Below, piece after piece: positions 16,024 through 23,667 of a stretch of 26,836 nt of DNA. Position 1 is the stretch's first letter. Every line of letters begins with the position of its first letter. Source of the DNA: CAJQQK01 sp051010015 (GTDB taxonomy: Bacteria; Pseudomonadota; Alphaproteobacteria; Rhizobiales; Hyphomicrobiaceae). The translations under genes were made by a program, and so were the position numbers. The notes under the pieces are model-generated. The model was not told the DNA's origin. It ran no database searches and saw only the letters and a list, made by a program, of their open reading frames with translations. The DNA lies in NCBI GenBank assembly GCA_051010015.1, contig JBPCVZ010000326.1, positions 1 through 26,836 on the forward strand, given 5' to 3'.

Positions 16024-16962
16024 TCAACGCACCAGCGGCAATCCTTCGGCCTGCCGGATGTCATTGATCACTTCCTTAACGCGCTGGCGCAGCGGCGCAT
16101 ATTGGACGCCGAACTCTTCGACGACGCGGCGGTTGTCGATCATGAAGTTGCCGGACCCCGCGCGACCGCCGGTCTCGGCCTCGAACTGGATATCGGCTTC
16201 GGGCAGGAAGCCGCGGACCAGATCGGCGAGTTCCGCCAGGCTGACGGATGTTCCCCCTGAACTGTAGGTCTCGTGTTGTGGCTTGTCGGCAAGCAGCACG
16301 CGCGCGAACACTTCAGCCATGTCCTCGACATGGATGACATTGAACATCTTGTCGGCAAACGGGAAGCTCACGGAGAGACCGCGTGCCGGCTGGCACATGC
16401 AATTGACATGATCAATCGAGCCGAACTTCTTGTCGGGCCCGGTCACGTTGGCCGGGCGAATGCAGGTGATCGTCATGTCGTAGGCGCGGCGATAGTCGTG
16501 TGCCTGCCATTCGTTCATGATCTTGTTGACGGCATATTGCGTCGTGCCATGGCGTTCATCGGTCTCATCGACAAGCCGATCGCCAAAGTTCGCCTGAGGG
16601 CCGGAAACGGCCAGCGAACTCGCAAACACCGTGTGCTTGACGCCATGCCGGCGGGCGGCTTCGAAGCAATTGTCCATGCCCTGGATATCGAGCTTGAAGG
16701 CGACGTGCGGGGCGAGATCGCCGATGAAGTACGAAAGGTTGACGACCCGCTCCGCCTTGCTTTCCTGCACCGCGCCGATCACGTCGTCGAACTGCGTGAC
16801 ATCCCCGCGTATGACGGTGACGCCGTCGCCAAGATCGGCAAACGCCGCGCTCGCACCGGCCACATCAATGTCCATGCAGGTGACTTGATGCCCCGCCTTG
16901 ACGAGGATCGGTATCAAGCGCCGCCCAATGAACCCGGCACCGCCAATTGCGAGAATGGACAT
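16024..16962 (-). CDS. Extended short-chain dehydrogenase/reductase (NAD-dependent epimerase/dehydratase family)
   Basis: This 312-residue Rossmann protein has GGAGFIG at 7-13 for NAD(P) binding, an acidic residue at the end of beta-2 (MDID, favouring NAD), Ser115/Ser116 and the catalytic Tyr143-xxx-Lys147 in TTQYAVNKIM. RPANVTGP and NVIHVEDMAEV are typical of the extended SDR/epimerase family. The substrate could be a nucleotide sugar, but the catabolic neighbours suggest a free sugar, sugar acid or ring alcohol instead. AAGGAAG stands 8 bp before the ATG. It lies 47 bp downstream of the AA_synth gene on the same strand, so it probably belongs to the same operon. Confidence 0.9.
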   Translation of the reverse strand: MSILAIGGAGFIGRRLIPILVKAGHQVTCMDIDVAGASAAFADLGDGVTVIRGDVTQFDDVIGAVQESKAERVVNLSYFIGDLAPHVAFKLDIQGMDNCFEAARRHGVKHTVFASSLAVSGPQANFGDRLVDETDERHGTTQYAVNKIMNEWQAHDYRRAYDMTITCIRPANVTGPDKKFGSIDHVNCMCQPARGLSVSFPFADKMFNVIHVEDMAEVFARVLLADKPQHETYSSGGTSVSLAELADLVRGFLPEADIQFEAETGGRAGSGNFMIDNRRVVEEFGVQYAPLRQRVKEVINDIRQAEGLPLVR

Positions 16963-17009
16963 GTGATCGCTTCCTTCGATGACTGCGGGCTTGGCTCGCC
17001 CCTGCTAAT

Positions 17010-17552
17010 TTATCTGGGCCCGGTGCCGCAACGCGCAAGCGGCCGCCCACCGTCCGCAAACGCCAGTACGACGGCAATTTCATCGGCGCGCGGCCCATCA
17101 CTCAGAAACACCGTCACGGTGTCGAAGTGGTCGAATGACCAAACGTTATCCTTGTGACCAAGCGGGACATCCAGCGTACTGCCCGGTGCCGCAATCTTGA
17201 CGTTCGAGGGAATGACCGCATCGCCGCCACCAATGGCCTGACGCATCGGTTTGCCGAGCATCGGGTGAATGCAAGCGCCGCCGTGCTCCAGCTCACCGGC
17301 CATCCCCACCATCGCACCCTTGCCATAGGCGACGGCCGGACCGTCGAGCAGCGCGCCGAGCTGGGCGGAGAGTTGCATGCCCACTTCCCGACCGACTTCG
17401 AAGAGCGGCGACAGGTCTTGTGCAAACTGCCCGGCAAACGGATTGCCGACAATCGCAATGCCCGTCGCGCGAACGATCGACGTACCAAGTGGCTGCCCCA
17501 TCTCGGCATGAATGACTTCGCGCGTGGTGAAAAGGCGACGGATTGCGGTCAT
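17010..17552 (-). CDS. Amino acid synthesis family protein (PF06684-like)
   Basis: This 180-residue protein, starting MTAIRRLFTTREVIHAEMG, resembles the AA_synth family: the conserved segments AIVGNPFAGQFAQDLSPL, EHGGACIHPMLGKPMR and NVKIAAPGSTLDVPLGHKD are present. The family name is historical and its reaction is not established as far as I know. It is often found in catabolic clusters with monooxygenases and amidases. The start codon overlaps the stop of the upstream monooxygenase gene in TGATG, which indicates translational coupling and a shared task. The frame extends far upstream inside that gene, but only this start is consistent with the family. No export signal is seen. Confidence 0.82.
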   Translation of the reverse strand: MTAIRRLFTTREVIHAEMGQPLGTSIVRATGIAIVGNPFAGQFAQDLSPLFEVGREVGMQLSAQLGALLDGPAVAYGKGAMVGMAGELEHGGACIHPMLGKPMRQAIGGGDAVIPSNVKIAAPGSTLDVPLGHKDNVWSFDHFDTVTVFLSDGPRADEIAVVLAFADGGRPLARCGTGPR

Positions 17553-19384
17553 CACGCACTCTCGAGTTGTTTGCCGGATTCGATTTCGCGACCGAGTTCG
17601 CGTGCCGGAGTCGGCATGTCCTCGGAAATGATGCCTTCCTCGACAGCCTTGATCTGCATGGCAAGATACTTCGAGAATATGCGCACGTGCGGCAGCCCAC
17701 CGCCGGTAAACCAGAGGCCGGGCTGAGGTGTCCGGCGCCACATGTTGCGTTGTTCACCGTCATCGCCAAAGCCCCAGACCGGGCCGATCCGATCCGCCAT
17801 TTCGTCACCCATGTAAAGGCGGACAACGTCCTGCTGGTTCTTGTAGCCGGTTGCCGTGACGACCAGGTCTGCCTCCCGTATTGAGCCGTCCTTCATCTTG
17901 ACCCCGTTTTCTGCAAAACGGTCCATGTTCTCCCAATGCTCGAGGGCGATCGAGCCGTCCACGATAAGCTCTGAACAACCGACGTTGAAGTAATAGCCAC
18001 CGCCCCGGCGCAGGTATTTCATCTGGTAGCCGGTATTGTCCGGCTCGCCCATATCGAGCTTCATGCCCCGCGCTTTCAGCCCGGCGAGCAACTCCTTGTC
18101 CTCTTCGGCGTTCTTCGCGGCAACTTCCTGGTAGTTCTTGACGAGATAGGGATAGGGCGCCGCGGTGGCGAGCAGGTCGCAGTCTTCGAGCGGCGTGTCG
18201 CCCTGATAGATCGTGTAGATGCGCTGCGCCTCCTTGAGACTGACCACCAGTGTCGTATCGCGCTGGACGATCGTGACATCTGCGCCGCTATTGTGCAGGT
18301 CATGGGCAACGTCGTGGCCACTGTTGCCGGTACCGAAAACGAGCGCCTTCCTGCCCTTCCAGTCACGCCCGTTCTGGTAGTCGCCGGAATGCATGACGGT
18401 GCCCTTGAAGTCTTCGAGACCCGGAAATTTCGGACGGATCGGAATCGAACTGACACCCGTTGCCATGACGACATGCTTCGGCTTTACGATCCGTTCCTTG
18501 CCGTCACGATTGAGAACAACGGTCCAATCGTCTCTCGCCTCATCATAGGATGCAGAGACGAACTCCGTGCCCGTCCAGAAATTCAGCTCCATCGCGTCGG
18601 AGTAGGCTTCGAGCCAATTGGCGAGCAGGTCTTTCGGGATGTAGGTCGGCCAGTTCGGCGGACACGGCATGTACGGCATATGGCAGACGTGCACCTCGTT
18701 GTGCAAAACGAGATTGTGGTAGCGTTTGCGCCAGGCGTCACCGACGCGCTCGTGGCGGTCGACAACCAGCGTATCGAGACCGAGGCGCCCGAGACAGGCG
18801 GCGATACCGAGGCCACACTGGCTGCCGCCGACAACGAGCACCGTCGGCTCGCGGTCTTCGTACGCACGCTGCTTGTTGCGGACGTCGAGCCAGTTCTCCT
18901 CGCCGAACCCGCCGGAAAACTCCTTTCCGGTCGGTCGGTGATCGTAGATGCGCTCCTCATGCCCCGCGATCTGCTCGAGCGCCGTCAGCAATATCCAGGC
19001 GCGCAACCGCCCGCTGTCATCAGCGCACAAGCGCAGTACGCCGTCGCATGGCCCGACCGATGTCTCGAAGCTGATGATCGCCTCAATCGTCTCGGTGCCC
19101 GCGCGCGTGACAATGGCAGGCGGTGTGCGCCCTTCTGCGACACTGAAATTTCGAGGTCGGATCTCGGGAAGCTTCGCTTCGAGGAACGCTTCGATGGCAT
19201 CACCGCCACTGACGGTGTCGAGGTGCCATGTAAAGGCGAGGAGATCACGCCAGTGACCGCCTTCCAGAAAGAGCGCACGCGCGGCCTTCGCGTCGCCTTT
19301 CGTCACGGCCTTTTCAAATTCCTGCAGCCAACCAGCGATAGCCTCAAAAGGCGTTGTGTCTTCAAGAATGGCATTGATTGACAT
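17552..19384 (-). CDS. Flavin-containing monooxygenase with N-terminal NTF2-like domain
   Basis: This 610-residue protein has two parts. Residues about 10-145 look like an NTF2/SnoaL-like alpha+beta domain. From about 180 comes a class B flavoprotein monooxygenase: FAD motif VVGGSQCGLG (185-193 region), the FMO identity motif FKGTVMHSGDY (326-336), NADPH motif GTGNSG (351-356) and two ATG motifs (VVMATGV and VVTATGY). It should use NADPH and O2 to insert oxygen at a carbonyl, N or S centre. It is coupled to the AA_synth gene and transcribed away from a Rieske oxygenase gene with about 275 bp between starts. Single-component FMOs of about 600 residues with this N-terminal domain exist in soil and marine bacteria. 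The substrate is unknown. Confidence 0.9.
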   Translation of the reverse strand: MSINAILEDTTPFEAIAGWLQEFEKAVTKGDAKAARALFLEGGHWRDLLAFTWHLDTVSGGDAIEAFLEAKLPEIRPRNFSVAEGRTPPAIVTRAGTETIEAIISFETSVGPCDGVLRLCADDSGRLRAWILLTALEQIAGHEERIYDHRPTGKEFSGGFGEENWLDVRNKQRAYEDREPTVLVVGGSQCGLGIAACLGRLGLDTLVVDRHERVGDAWRKRYHNLVLHNEVHVCHMPYMPCPPNWPTYIPKDLLANWLEAYSDAMELNFWTGTEFVSASYDEARDDWTVVLNRDGKERIVKPKHVVMATGVSSIPIRPKFPGLEDFKGTVMHSGDYQNGRDWKGRKALVFGTGNSGHDVAHDLHNSGADVTIVQRDTTLVVSLKEAQRIYTIYQGDTPLEDCDLLATAAPYPYLVKNYQEVAAKNAEEDKELLAGLKARGMKLDMGEPDNTGYQMKYLRRGGGYYFNVGCSELIVDGSIALEHWENMDRFAENGVKMKDGSIREADLVVTATGYKNQQDVVRLYMGDEMADRIGPVWGFGDDGEQRNMWRRTPQPGLWFTGGGLPHVRIFSKYLAMQIKAVEEGIISEDMPTPARELGREIESGKQLESA

Positions 19385-19433
19385 GGATCGAACTCCTCGG
19401 CCTGGCCGCCCGCTCGCGGCCTCCTAGATTCGG

Positions 19434-19485
19434 TGGTCAAAAGTTTACCAGAGTCAACGCCGGCAAGGGCGATCACGAAGGTGAT
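19434..19485. promoter_or_regulatory. Two palindromes in the divergent FMO/Rieske promoter region
   Basis: TGGTCAAAAGTTTACCA (19434-19450) is an imperfect inverted repeat with TGGT/ACCA outer arms and 6 of 8 positions matched. ATCAC-gaag-GTGAT (19472-19485) is an exact 5-bp inverted repeat. Both lie in the space between two divergent catabolic operons, where a shared regulator would be expected. TGGT-type dyads fit GntR/FadR-like operators, but no regulator gene is present in the window. Confidence 0.35.
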
Positions 19486-19660
19486 TTCACGCCCCGCGGT
19501 CGATCTTCGGATCGCATCTTCGAAGGCCCGCGGCCTGCCGGTCGACGCCCGGCCGTTATTCGCTCTATTATGGCCCAAACCCGCACATCACGCTTGATTT
19601 GTGCCCGACCTGTGTGCGGCAATTGCCGAGCACAAAGCGCCATCGATAAGGAGCCCGGCC

Positions 19661-20974
19661 ATGCTCTCAAGAGAAGACAACGACTGCCTGACTCAAACGG
19701 ATGCCGACAAACCAATGGGGCAGTATTTGAGACGGTTCTGGCAACCGGTGGCGTTGGCCGAGGAGTTGCCCGGCCCAGATGCCCCGCCGATCCGTATCAA
19801 AATCATGGACGAGGACCTGGTCGCGTTTCGCGACAGCAATGGCAAGGTCGGCGTCATCGACTCGCGCTGTCCGCACCGTGGCGCCGACATGTACTACGGG
19901 CGCAATGAAGAGTGCGGCCTGCGTTGCGTCTACCATGGATGGAAATTCGACGTTGACGGCAATGCCGTGGATCTGCCCAACGTTTTGCCCGATCGGGCAT
20001 TACACGAAACGGTGCGCATCAAGTCGTATCCGACTCAGGAATACGGCGACATCGTCTGGGCGTATATGGGGCCGGCCGCCGCCGACCTGCCGGGCGGCAA
20101 GCTTCCCGAGATGCACGAGCTCGAGTTCGGAAAGGTCGCGCCGGAAAGCCGCTACGTCATGAAGCAGCGCATGGAGTGCAACTGGGCGCAAATCATGGAA
20201 GGCGATCTCGACACATCGCACTTCTCGTTCCTGCACATGCCCGCACCGTCCGTGGCTTCCAACGAGAACCCGGATGCGCCGGCCGACGAGCGCCGCTTGC
20301 GCTGGATCCGCAACGATCCAATTCCGCAGTTCTCGCTGCTCGAGCACGAGGCCGGTTTTGTCGTTGGCGGGGCACGGGTTGCCGACGGCGAGAATTTCTA
20401 CTGGCGCATCACCCAGTACATGCTGCCAAGTCATGGCACCGGCCCGTCGACGATGCCCGGCGAAACTTACTTCGGGTTCTCGCTTGCGCCGATCGATGAT
20501 GAAAGCTGCTGGATCTATTGCTACGGCTGGAACCCGGTTCGCGAGATCGGCGCCGAAGAGCGCGCAAAGCTGAAGGCCGGCCACGGCATCATGTGCGAAA
20601 TTGACGAAAACTACGAACCGGTGCGCAATCCGTCGAACGAATTCGGCATCGATCGCAGCATTCAAAAGGACAAGACTTATTCCGGCATCAAGGGTCTGGC
20701 CGAGCAGGATGCCATGATCCAGTACAGCCAGGGCCGCATCGCCGACCGCACCAAGGAAATCCTGACGACAACAGATGCCGCCGTCGTGCGCTTCCGCAAC
20801 ATGGTGATCAACGGCGCCAAAGCACTGGCAGCCGGCAACGAACCCGTCGCGCCCTATCATCACAAGGAATACCGCACGCGACCCGGTAGCTGGCTGGCGG
20901 ATAAAGGCCGTTCGTTCGAGGAAGTGCTGCAGGAACGCTTCGACGACCCGCTCGGCCGTGTTGCTGCGGAGTAA
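19661..20974 (+). CDS. Rieske non-haem iron oxygenase, phthalate-dioxygenase-like oxygenase component
   Basis: This 437-residue protein has the Rieske [2Fe-2S] ligands Cys70-x-His72 in CPHRGADMYYG and Cys89-xx-His92 in CVYHGWKF. The mononuclear iron site is CNWAQIMEGDLDTSHFSFLH with His187 and His192 and the bridging acidic residue before them. It should hydroxylate or demethylate an aromatic or related compound with electrons from a separate reductase. No reductase or ferredoxin gene is in the window. The start is set by AAGGAG 7 bp before ATG 19661; an upstream in-frame ATG at 19601 has no such site. It is divergent from the FMO gene. Sequence character favours the phthalate 4,5-dioxygenase-type, single-component-oxygenase group. 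Confidence 0.92.
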   Translation: MLSREDNDCLTQTDADKPMGQYLRRFWQPVALAEELPGPDAPPIRIKIMDEDLVAFRDSNGKVGVIDSRCPHRGADMYYGRNEECGLRCVYHGWKFDVDGNAVDLPNVLPDRALHETVRIKSYPTQEYGDIVWAYMGPAAADLPGGKLPEMHELEFGKVAPESRYVMKQRMECNWAQIMEGDLDTSHFSFLHMPAPSVASNENPDAPADERRLRWIRNDPIPQFSLLEHEAGFVVGGARVADGENFYWRITQYMLPSHGTGPSTMPGETYFGFSLAPIDDESCWIYCYGWNPVREIGAEERAKLKAGHGIMCEIDENYEPVRNPSNEFGIDRSIQKDKTYSGIKGLAEQDAMIQYSQGRIADRTKEILTTTDAAVVRFRNMVINGAKALAAGNEPVAPYHHKEYRTRPGSWLADKGRSFEEVLQERFDDPLGRVAAE

Positions 20975-20977
20975 ATT

Positions 20978-21000
20978 GGACGATCAAACGAAGATCGTTC
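20978..21000 (+). other. Hairpin between Rieske gene and pseudogene
   Basis: GGACGATC (20978-20985) pairs with GATCGTTC (20993-21000) around a 7-nt loop, 8 bp with one G-T pair. It starts three bases after the Rieske stop codon and ends just before the ATG of the broken acyl-CoA synthetase. There is no T run, so it may stabilise the 3' end or reduce downstream translation rather than terminate. Confidence 0.3.
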
Positions 21001-21001
21001 G

Positions 21002-21505
21002 ATGACCGGGTTGCTGCCGCCGCCGGCCAGCTATGAAGTGTGCTACGACGCCTTCCGCTGGAAACTCCCGAAGCGCTTCAATATCGCAGCGGCGGTCTGC
21101 GATCGACATGCCGCCGCAAAGCCCGACGCGCCGGCGATCCTGTTCGAAGATGCCGATGAACGAACGCAAACAATGACGTTCGGTCATCTGCAGGCCAAGG
21201 CCAGCCAACTGGCAAACCTGATGCGCCACCTTGGCGTGGGAGTCGACGATCGCGTCGCGATCCATCTGCCGCAGAGTTTTGCAGCCGCTATCGCGCATGT
21301 CGCCGTCTACAAGCTTGGTGCAATCGCGCTGCCATTGCTCAGCTTGTTCGGCCCGGACGCGTTGCGCCATCGCCTGGTCGACAGCAGCGCGCTTGCTGAT
21401 CACCTGCGAAGACAATCTTGCCGTACTTGACGCCGTACGTGATGACCTCGGCGATCTTGCGCATGTGTTGATCGCTGATCGCCCGGGCGCGGACGGACTA
21501 GCGGC
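21002..21505 (+). pseudogene. Acyl-CoA synthetase (AcsA-like), frameshifted N-terminal fragment
   Basis: From ATG 21002 the frame gives an intact AMP-forming acyl-CoA synthetase N-terminus (YDAFRWKLPKRFNIAAAVCDRH, read in parts, then GVGVDDRVAIHLPQSFAAAI, LGAIALPLLSLFGPDALRHRL). At about 21385-21395 homology moves to the +1 frame (LLITCEDNLAVLDAVRDDL), leaving the original frame to stop at 21430. Homology is lost near 21490-21505. Only about 165 of the roughly 540 residues expected remain, with no AMP-binding or adenylation core, so no active enzyme can be made. Position right after the Rieske gene suggests it once activated a product of that pathway. Confidence 0.8.
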
Positions 21506-21661
21506 ACAGATGTCCGCGCAACCGTCTCGCATGTGCGCGCCAATAAAGGCGCGCCGGATCGCGGCACGGTGACGTTTGCCATCGATATCGTCAATCAAGA
21601 CGAGGCGGTCGTTCAGGTCGGCACGGCAACCGGCATCATGGCGCGGCGGCGGCGAGATTGA
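21506..21661 (+). pseudogene. C-terminal remnant of a MaoC-like hydratase
   Basis: In the frame ending at the TGA of 21659-21661 the sequence reads DVRATVSHVRANKGAPDRG then TVTFAIDIVNQDEAVVQVGT and ATGIMARR. This matches the C-terminal end of MaoC-type hot-dog enoyl-CoA hydratases. About 50 residues remain; the start and the catalytic Asp/His region are missing. It directly abuts the acyl-CoA synthetase fragment, so a single deletion probably removed the end of that gene and the front of this one. Confidence 0.65.
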
Positions 21662-21674
21662 CCCTGCCTGCCAG

Positions 21675-22127
21675 TCACACCGGCGCTACGCCCTCGGGCT
21701 TCTCACTGCCCGGCATGTAGAGGAAGCTGCCCTGGGCAACATTGCACAGCCGGCCCTCGCCATCGATGATCTCGGCACGGCAGGTCGCGACCTGACCCTG
21801 GACATCGACCAGTGTGGCACAGACGCGCAGATAGCCGCCGCGCGCGGCCGCGAGAAAATGGGTCTGCAGCGATGTCGTCACGCAGCTGCGCGCGTTGCCG
21901 GGCACCGTGCAGTAGGTGGCGGCGTGCCCCATCGCCGAGTCGATCACCGTCATGTACAGGCCGCCGTGCGGAATCATGCGCGTGTTCATGTGCTTTGGTT
22001 CCAGCCGCAACAGGATTTCGCCGTAGCCTTCGCGCCATTCGACCGTCTTGTATCCAATGAGTGATCGGAAGCCGGACCGGCGCCTGGTTTCGGCTAACTC
22101 TTTATCGAAATCGATCTCCTCACCCAT
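21675..22127 (-). CDS. PaaI-type thioesterase (hot-dog fold)
   Basis: This protein of about 150 residues has the PaaI/YbgC-like hot-dog core: the NTRMIPHGGLYMTVIDSAMGHA segment (in the order Asn, HGG, Asp), then CVTTSLQTHFLAAA and RAEIIDGEGRLCNVAQGSF. Such enzymes cleave acyl- or aryl-CoA thioesters, often rescuing CoA during aromatic degradation. I take MGEEIDFDKEL (22127) as start, giving normal family length. An ATG at 22178 is an alternative, and neither has a strong ribosome binding site. It converges with the MaoC remnant (13 bp) and diverges from the FAD oxidase gene, leaving about 95 bp for two promoters. Confidence 0.85.
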   Translation of the reverse strand: MGEEIDFDKELAETRRRSGFRSLIGYKTVEWREGYGEILLRLEPKHMNTRMIPHGGLYMTVIDSAMGHAATYCTVPGNARSCVTTSLQTHFLAAARGGYLRVCATLVDVQGQVATCRAEIIDGEGRLCNVAQGSFLYMPGSEKPEGVAPV

Positions 22128-22221
22128 TGGCTTAACCGGCCCCCTGATATATCCAGATAGCGTTTCGACGGCCCCCATACCACACCGCCGACGCCATCGA
22201 AAAGTCGCGAGGAAATCTGTC

Positions 22222-23667
22222 ATGTCGAGCCCACTGCGCGCTGCTGCTCCGATTGAAGAGTCCGTCATCGAGCGCCTCAAGGCAGCAGCCGGACCCGGCG
22301 GCTACATCGACGATCCCAAGGACCTCGAAGGCTACTGCAAGAGCTGGCGCGACGACTGGGTTGGCGCGGTGCCATTGCTTTTGCGCCCGAAGACAACCGA
22401 AGACGTCGCCGCCTTGGTCAGGATCTGCGCTGAAACCAAGACCCCGATCGTGCCGCAGGGCGGTAACACGGGCCTGACCGGCGCCAGCCAGCCGCACGCC
22501 GATATGAGCGAAGTCATCATCTCGACGAGCCGCATGAACCGTGTCCGCGACATTGATACCTCGAATGACACGCTCACGGTGGAGCCAGGTGTCGTGCTGC
22601 AAGAGATCCAGCGTATTGCCGCCGAACATGATCGCCTGTTTCCATTGTCGCTCGGTGCCGAGGGTTCTTGCCATATTGGCGGCAACATTTCGACCAATGC
22701 GGGCGGCACACAGGTGCTGCGCTACGGCAATACCCGCGCATTGGTGCTTGGCATCGAGGTCGTTCTGCCGAACGGCGACATCTGGAACGGCCTGAGAAGC
22801 CTGCGCAAAGACAATACCGGGTACGACCTCAAGCACTTGTTCATCGGGGCCGAGGGCACGCTTGGAATTGTAACAGCCGCTGTGCTGCGACTCTTTCCGC
22901 TGCCGAGCGCGACCGAGACCGCATGGGTCGCCCTGCGAAGCCCTGACCAGGCCGTCGAACTGCTAGGCTTCATGAAATCGAGGCTTGGCGAACAGGTCTC
23001 GGGCTTCGAGTTGCTGCAGCGTTCCGTCGTCGATCTCGTTCTCGAGCATATCCCCAATACCGAGGACCCCGTCGCGCAACGTTATCCTTGGTACGTGCTG
23101 ACGGAGATTTCCGGACAGGGTGCCCCGGGATCGCTTGGCGAACCTTTCACCGATGCACTTGGCGAGGCCGCCGAACGGGGCATGATCGAGGACGCGGCGA
23201 TCGCCACCTCGGGCGCGCAGGCTCAGAAATTCTGGTACATGCGTGAAGAGATGGCCGAAGCCCAGAAACGCGCCGGTCCCAGCATCAAGCATGACGTTTC
23301 GGTGCCCGTATCGAAAATCCCGACCTTTCTCGCCGAAGCCTCGGCGGCGCTTGAAACGGCCTATCCGGGCATCAATATCGTCACCTTCGGCCATGTCGGC
23401 GACGGCAACATGCACTATAACCCGGTGGCACCGGAAGGCTGGACGCGGCAGGAATTCGCTGGCGAGCGTGCCAAGGTCAACCGCATCATCCACGACCTGG
23501 TCATGCGTCACGACGGCTCGATCAGCGCCGAGCACGGCGTTGGCCGCCTGCGCCTCGACGAGAACATGCACTACAAATCGCCGGTCGAAGTGGAAATGAT
23601 GCGCACGGTCAAGAAGGCACTTGATCCGGACAACATCATGAACCCTGGCAAGGTCATCCGCCTGTGA
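22222..23667 (+). CDS. FAD-linked D-2-hydroxyacid dehydrogenase (D-lactate / D-2-hydroxyglutarate dehydrogenase-like)
   Basis: This 481-residue flavoprotein belongs to the VAO/PCMH fold. The FAD-binding segment PQGGNTGLTGAS (78-89) and IGGNISTNAGGTQVLRYGN are N-terminal. The C-terminal part has GHVGDGNMHYN (390-399), which holds the metal and substrate, then EHGVG (437-441) and NPGKV. It should oxidise a D-2-hydroxy acid to the 2-oxo acid and pass electrons to the respiratory chain. GAGG lies 9 bp before the ATG. Its stop overlaps the GTG start of dgoK in GTGA, so it is coupled to the sugar-acid enzymes and may act on a hydroxy acid from the same pathway, such as a deoxy-sugar acid or D-lactate. 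Confidence 0.9.
   Translation: MSSPLRAAAPIEESVIERLKAAAGPGGYIDDPKDLEGYCKSWRDDWVGAVPLLLRPKTTEDVAALVRICAETKTPIVPQGGNTGLTGASQPHADMSEVIISTSRMNRVRDIDTSNDTLTVEPGVVLQEIQRIAAEHDRLFPLSLGAEGSCHIGGNISTNAGGTQVLRYGNTRALVLGIEVVLPNGDIWNGLRSLRKDNTGYDLKHLFIGAEGTLGIVTAAVLRLFPLPSATETAWVALRSPDQAVELLGFMKSRLGEQVSGFELLQRSVVDLVLEHIPNTEDPVAQRYPWYVLTEISGQGAPGSLGEPFTDALGEAAERGMIEDAAIATSGAQAQKFWYMREEMAEAQKRAGPSIKHDVSVPVSKIPTFLAEASAALETAYPGINIVTFGHVGDGNMHYNPVAPEGWTRQEFAGERAKVNRIIHDLVMRHDGSISAEHGVGRLRLDENMHYKSPVEVEMMRTVKKALDPDNIMNPGKVIRL

Noticed and set aside
17553..17741. N-terminal extension of the AA_synth frame
   Set aside because: These 63 codons lie inside the FMO gene in another frame and do not match the family; the TGATG overlap gives the natural start.
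18293..19381. Plus-strand frame of 362 residues opposite the flavin monooxygenase
   Set aside because: Long only because of GC-rich codon bias on the other strand; the FMO on the minus strand has all its motifs.
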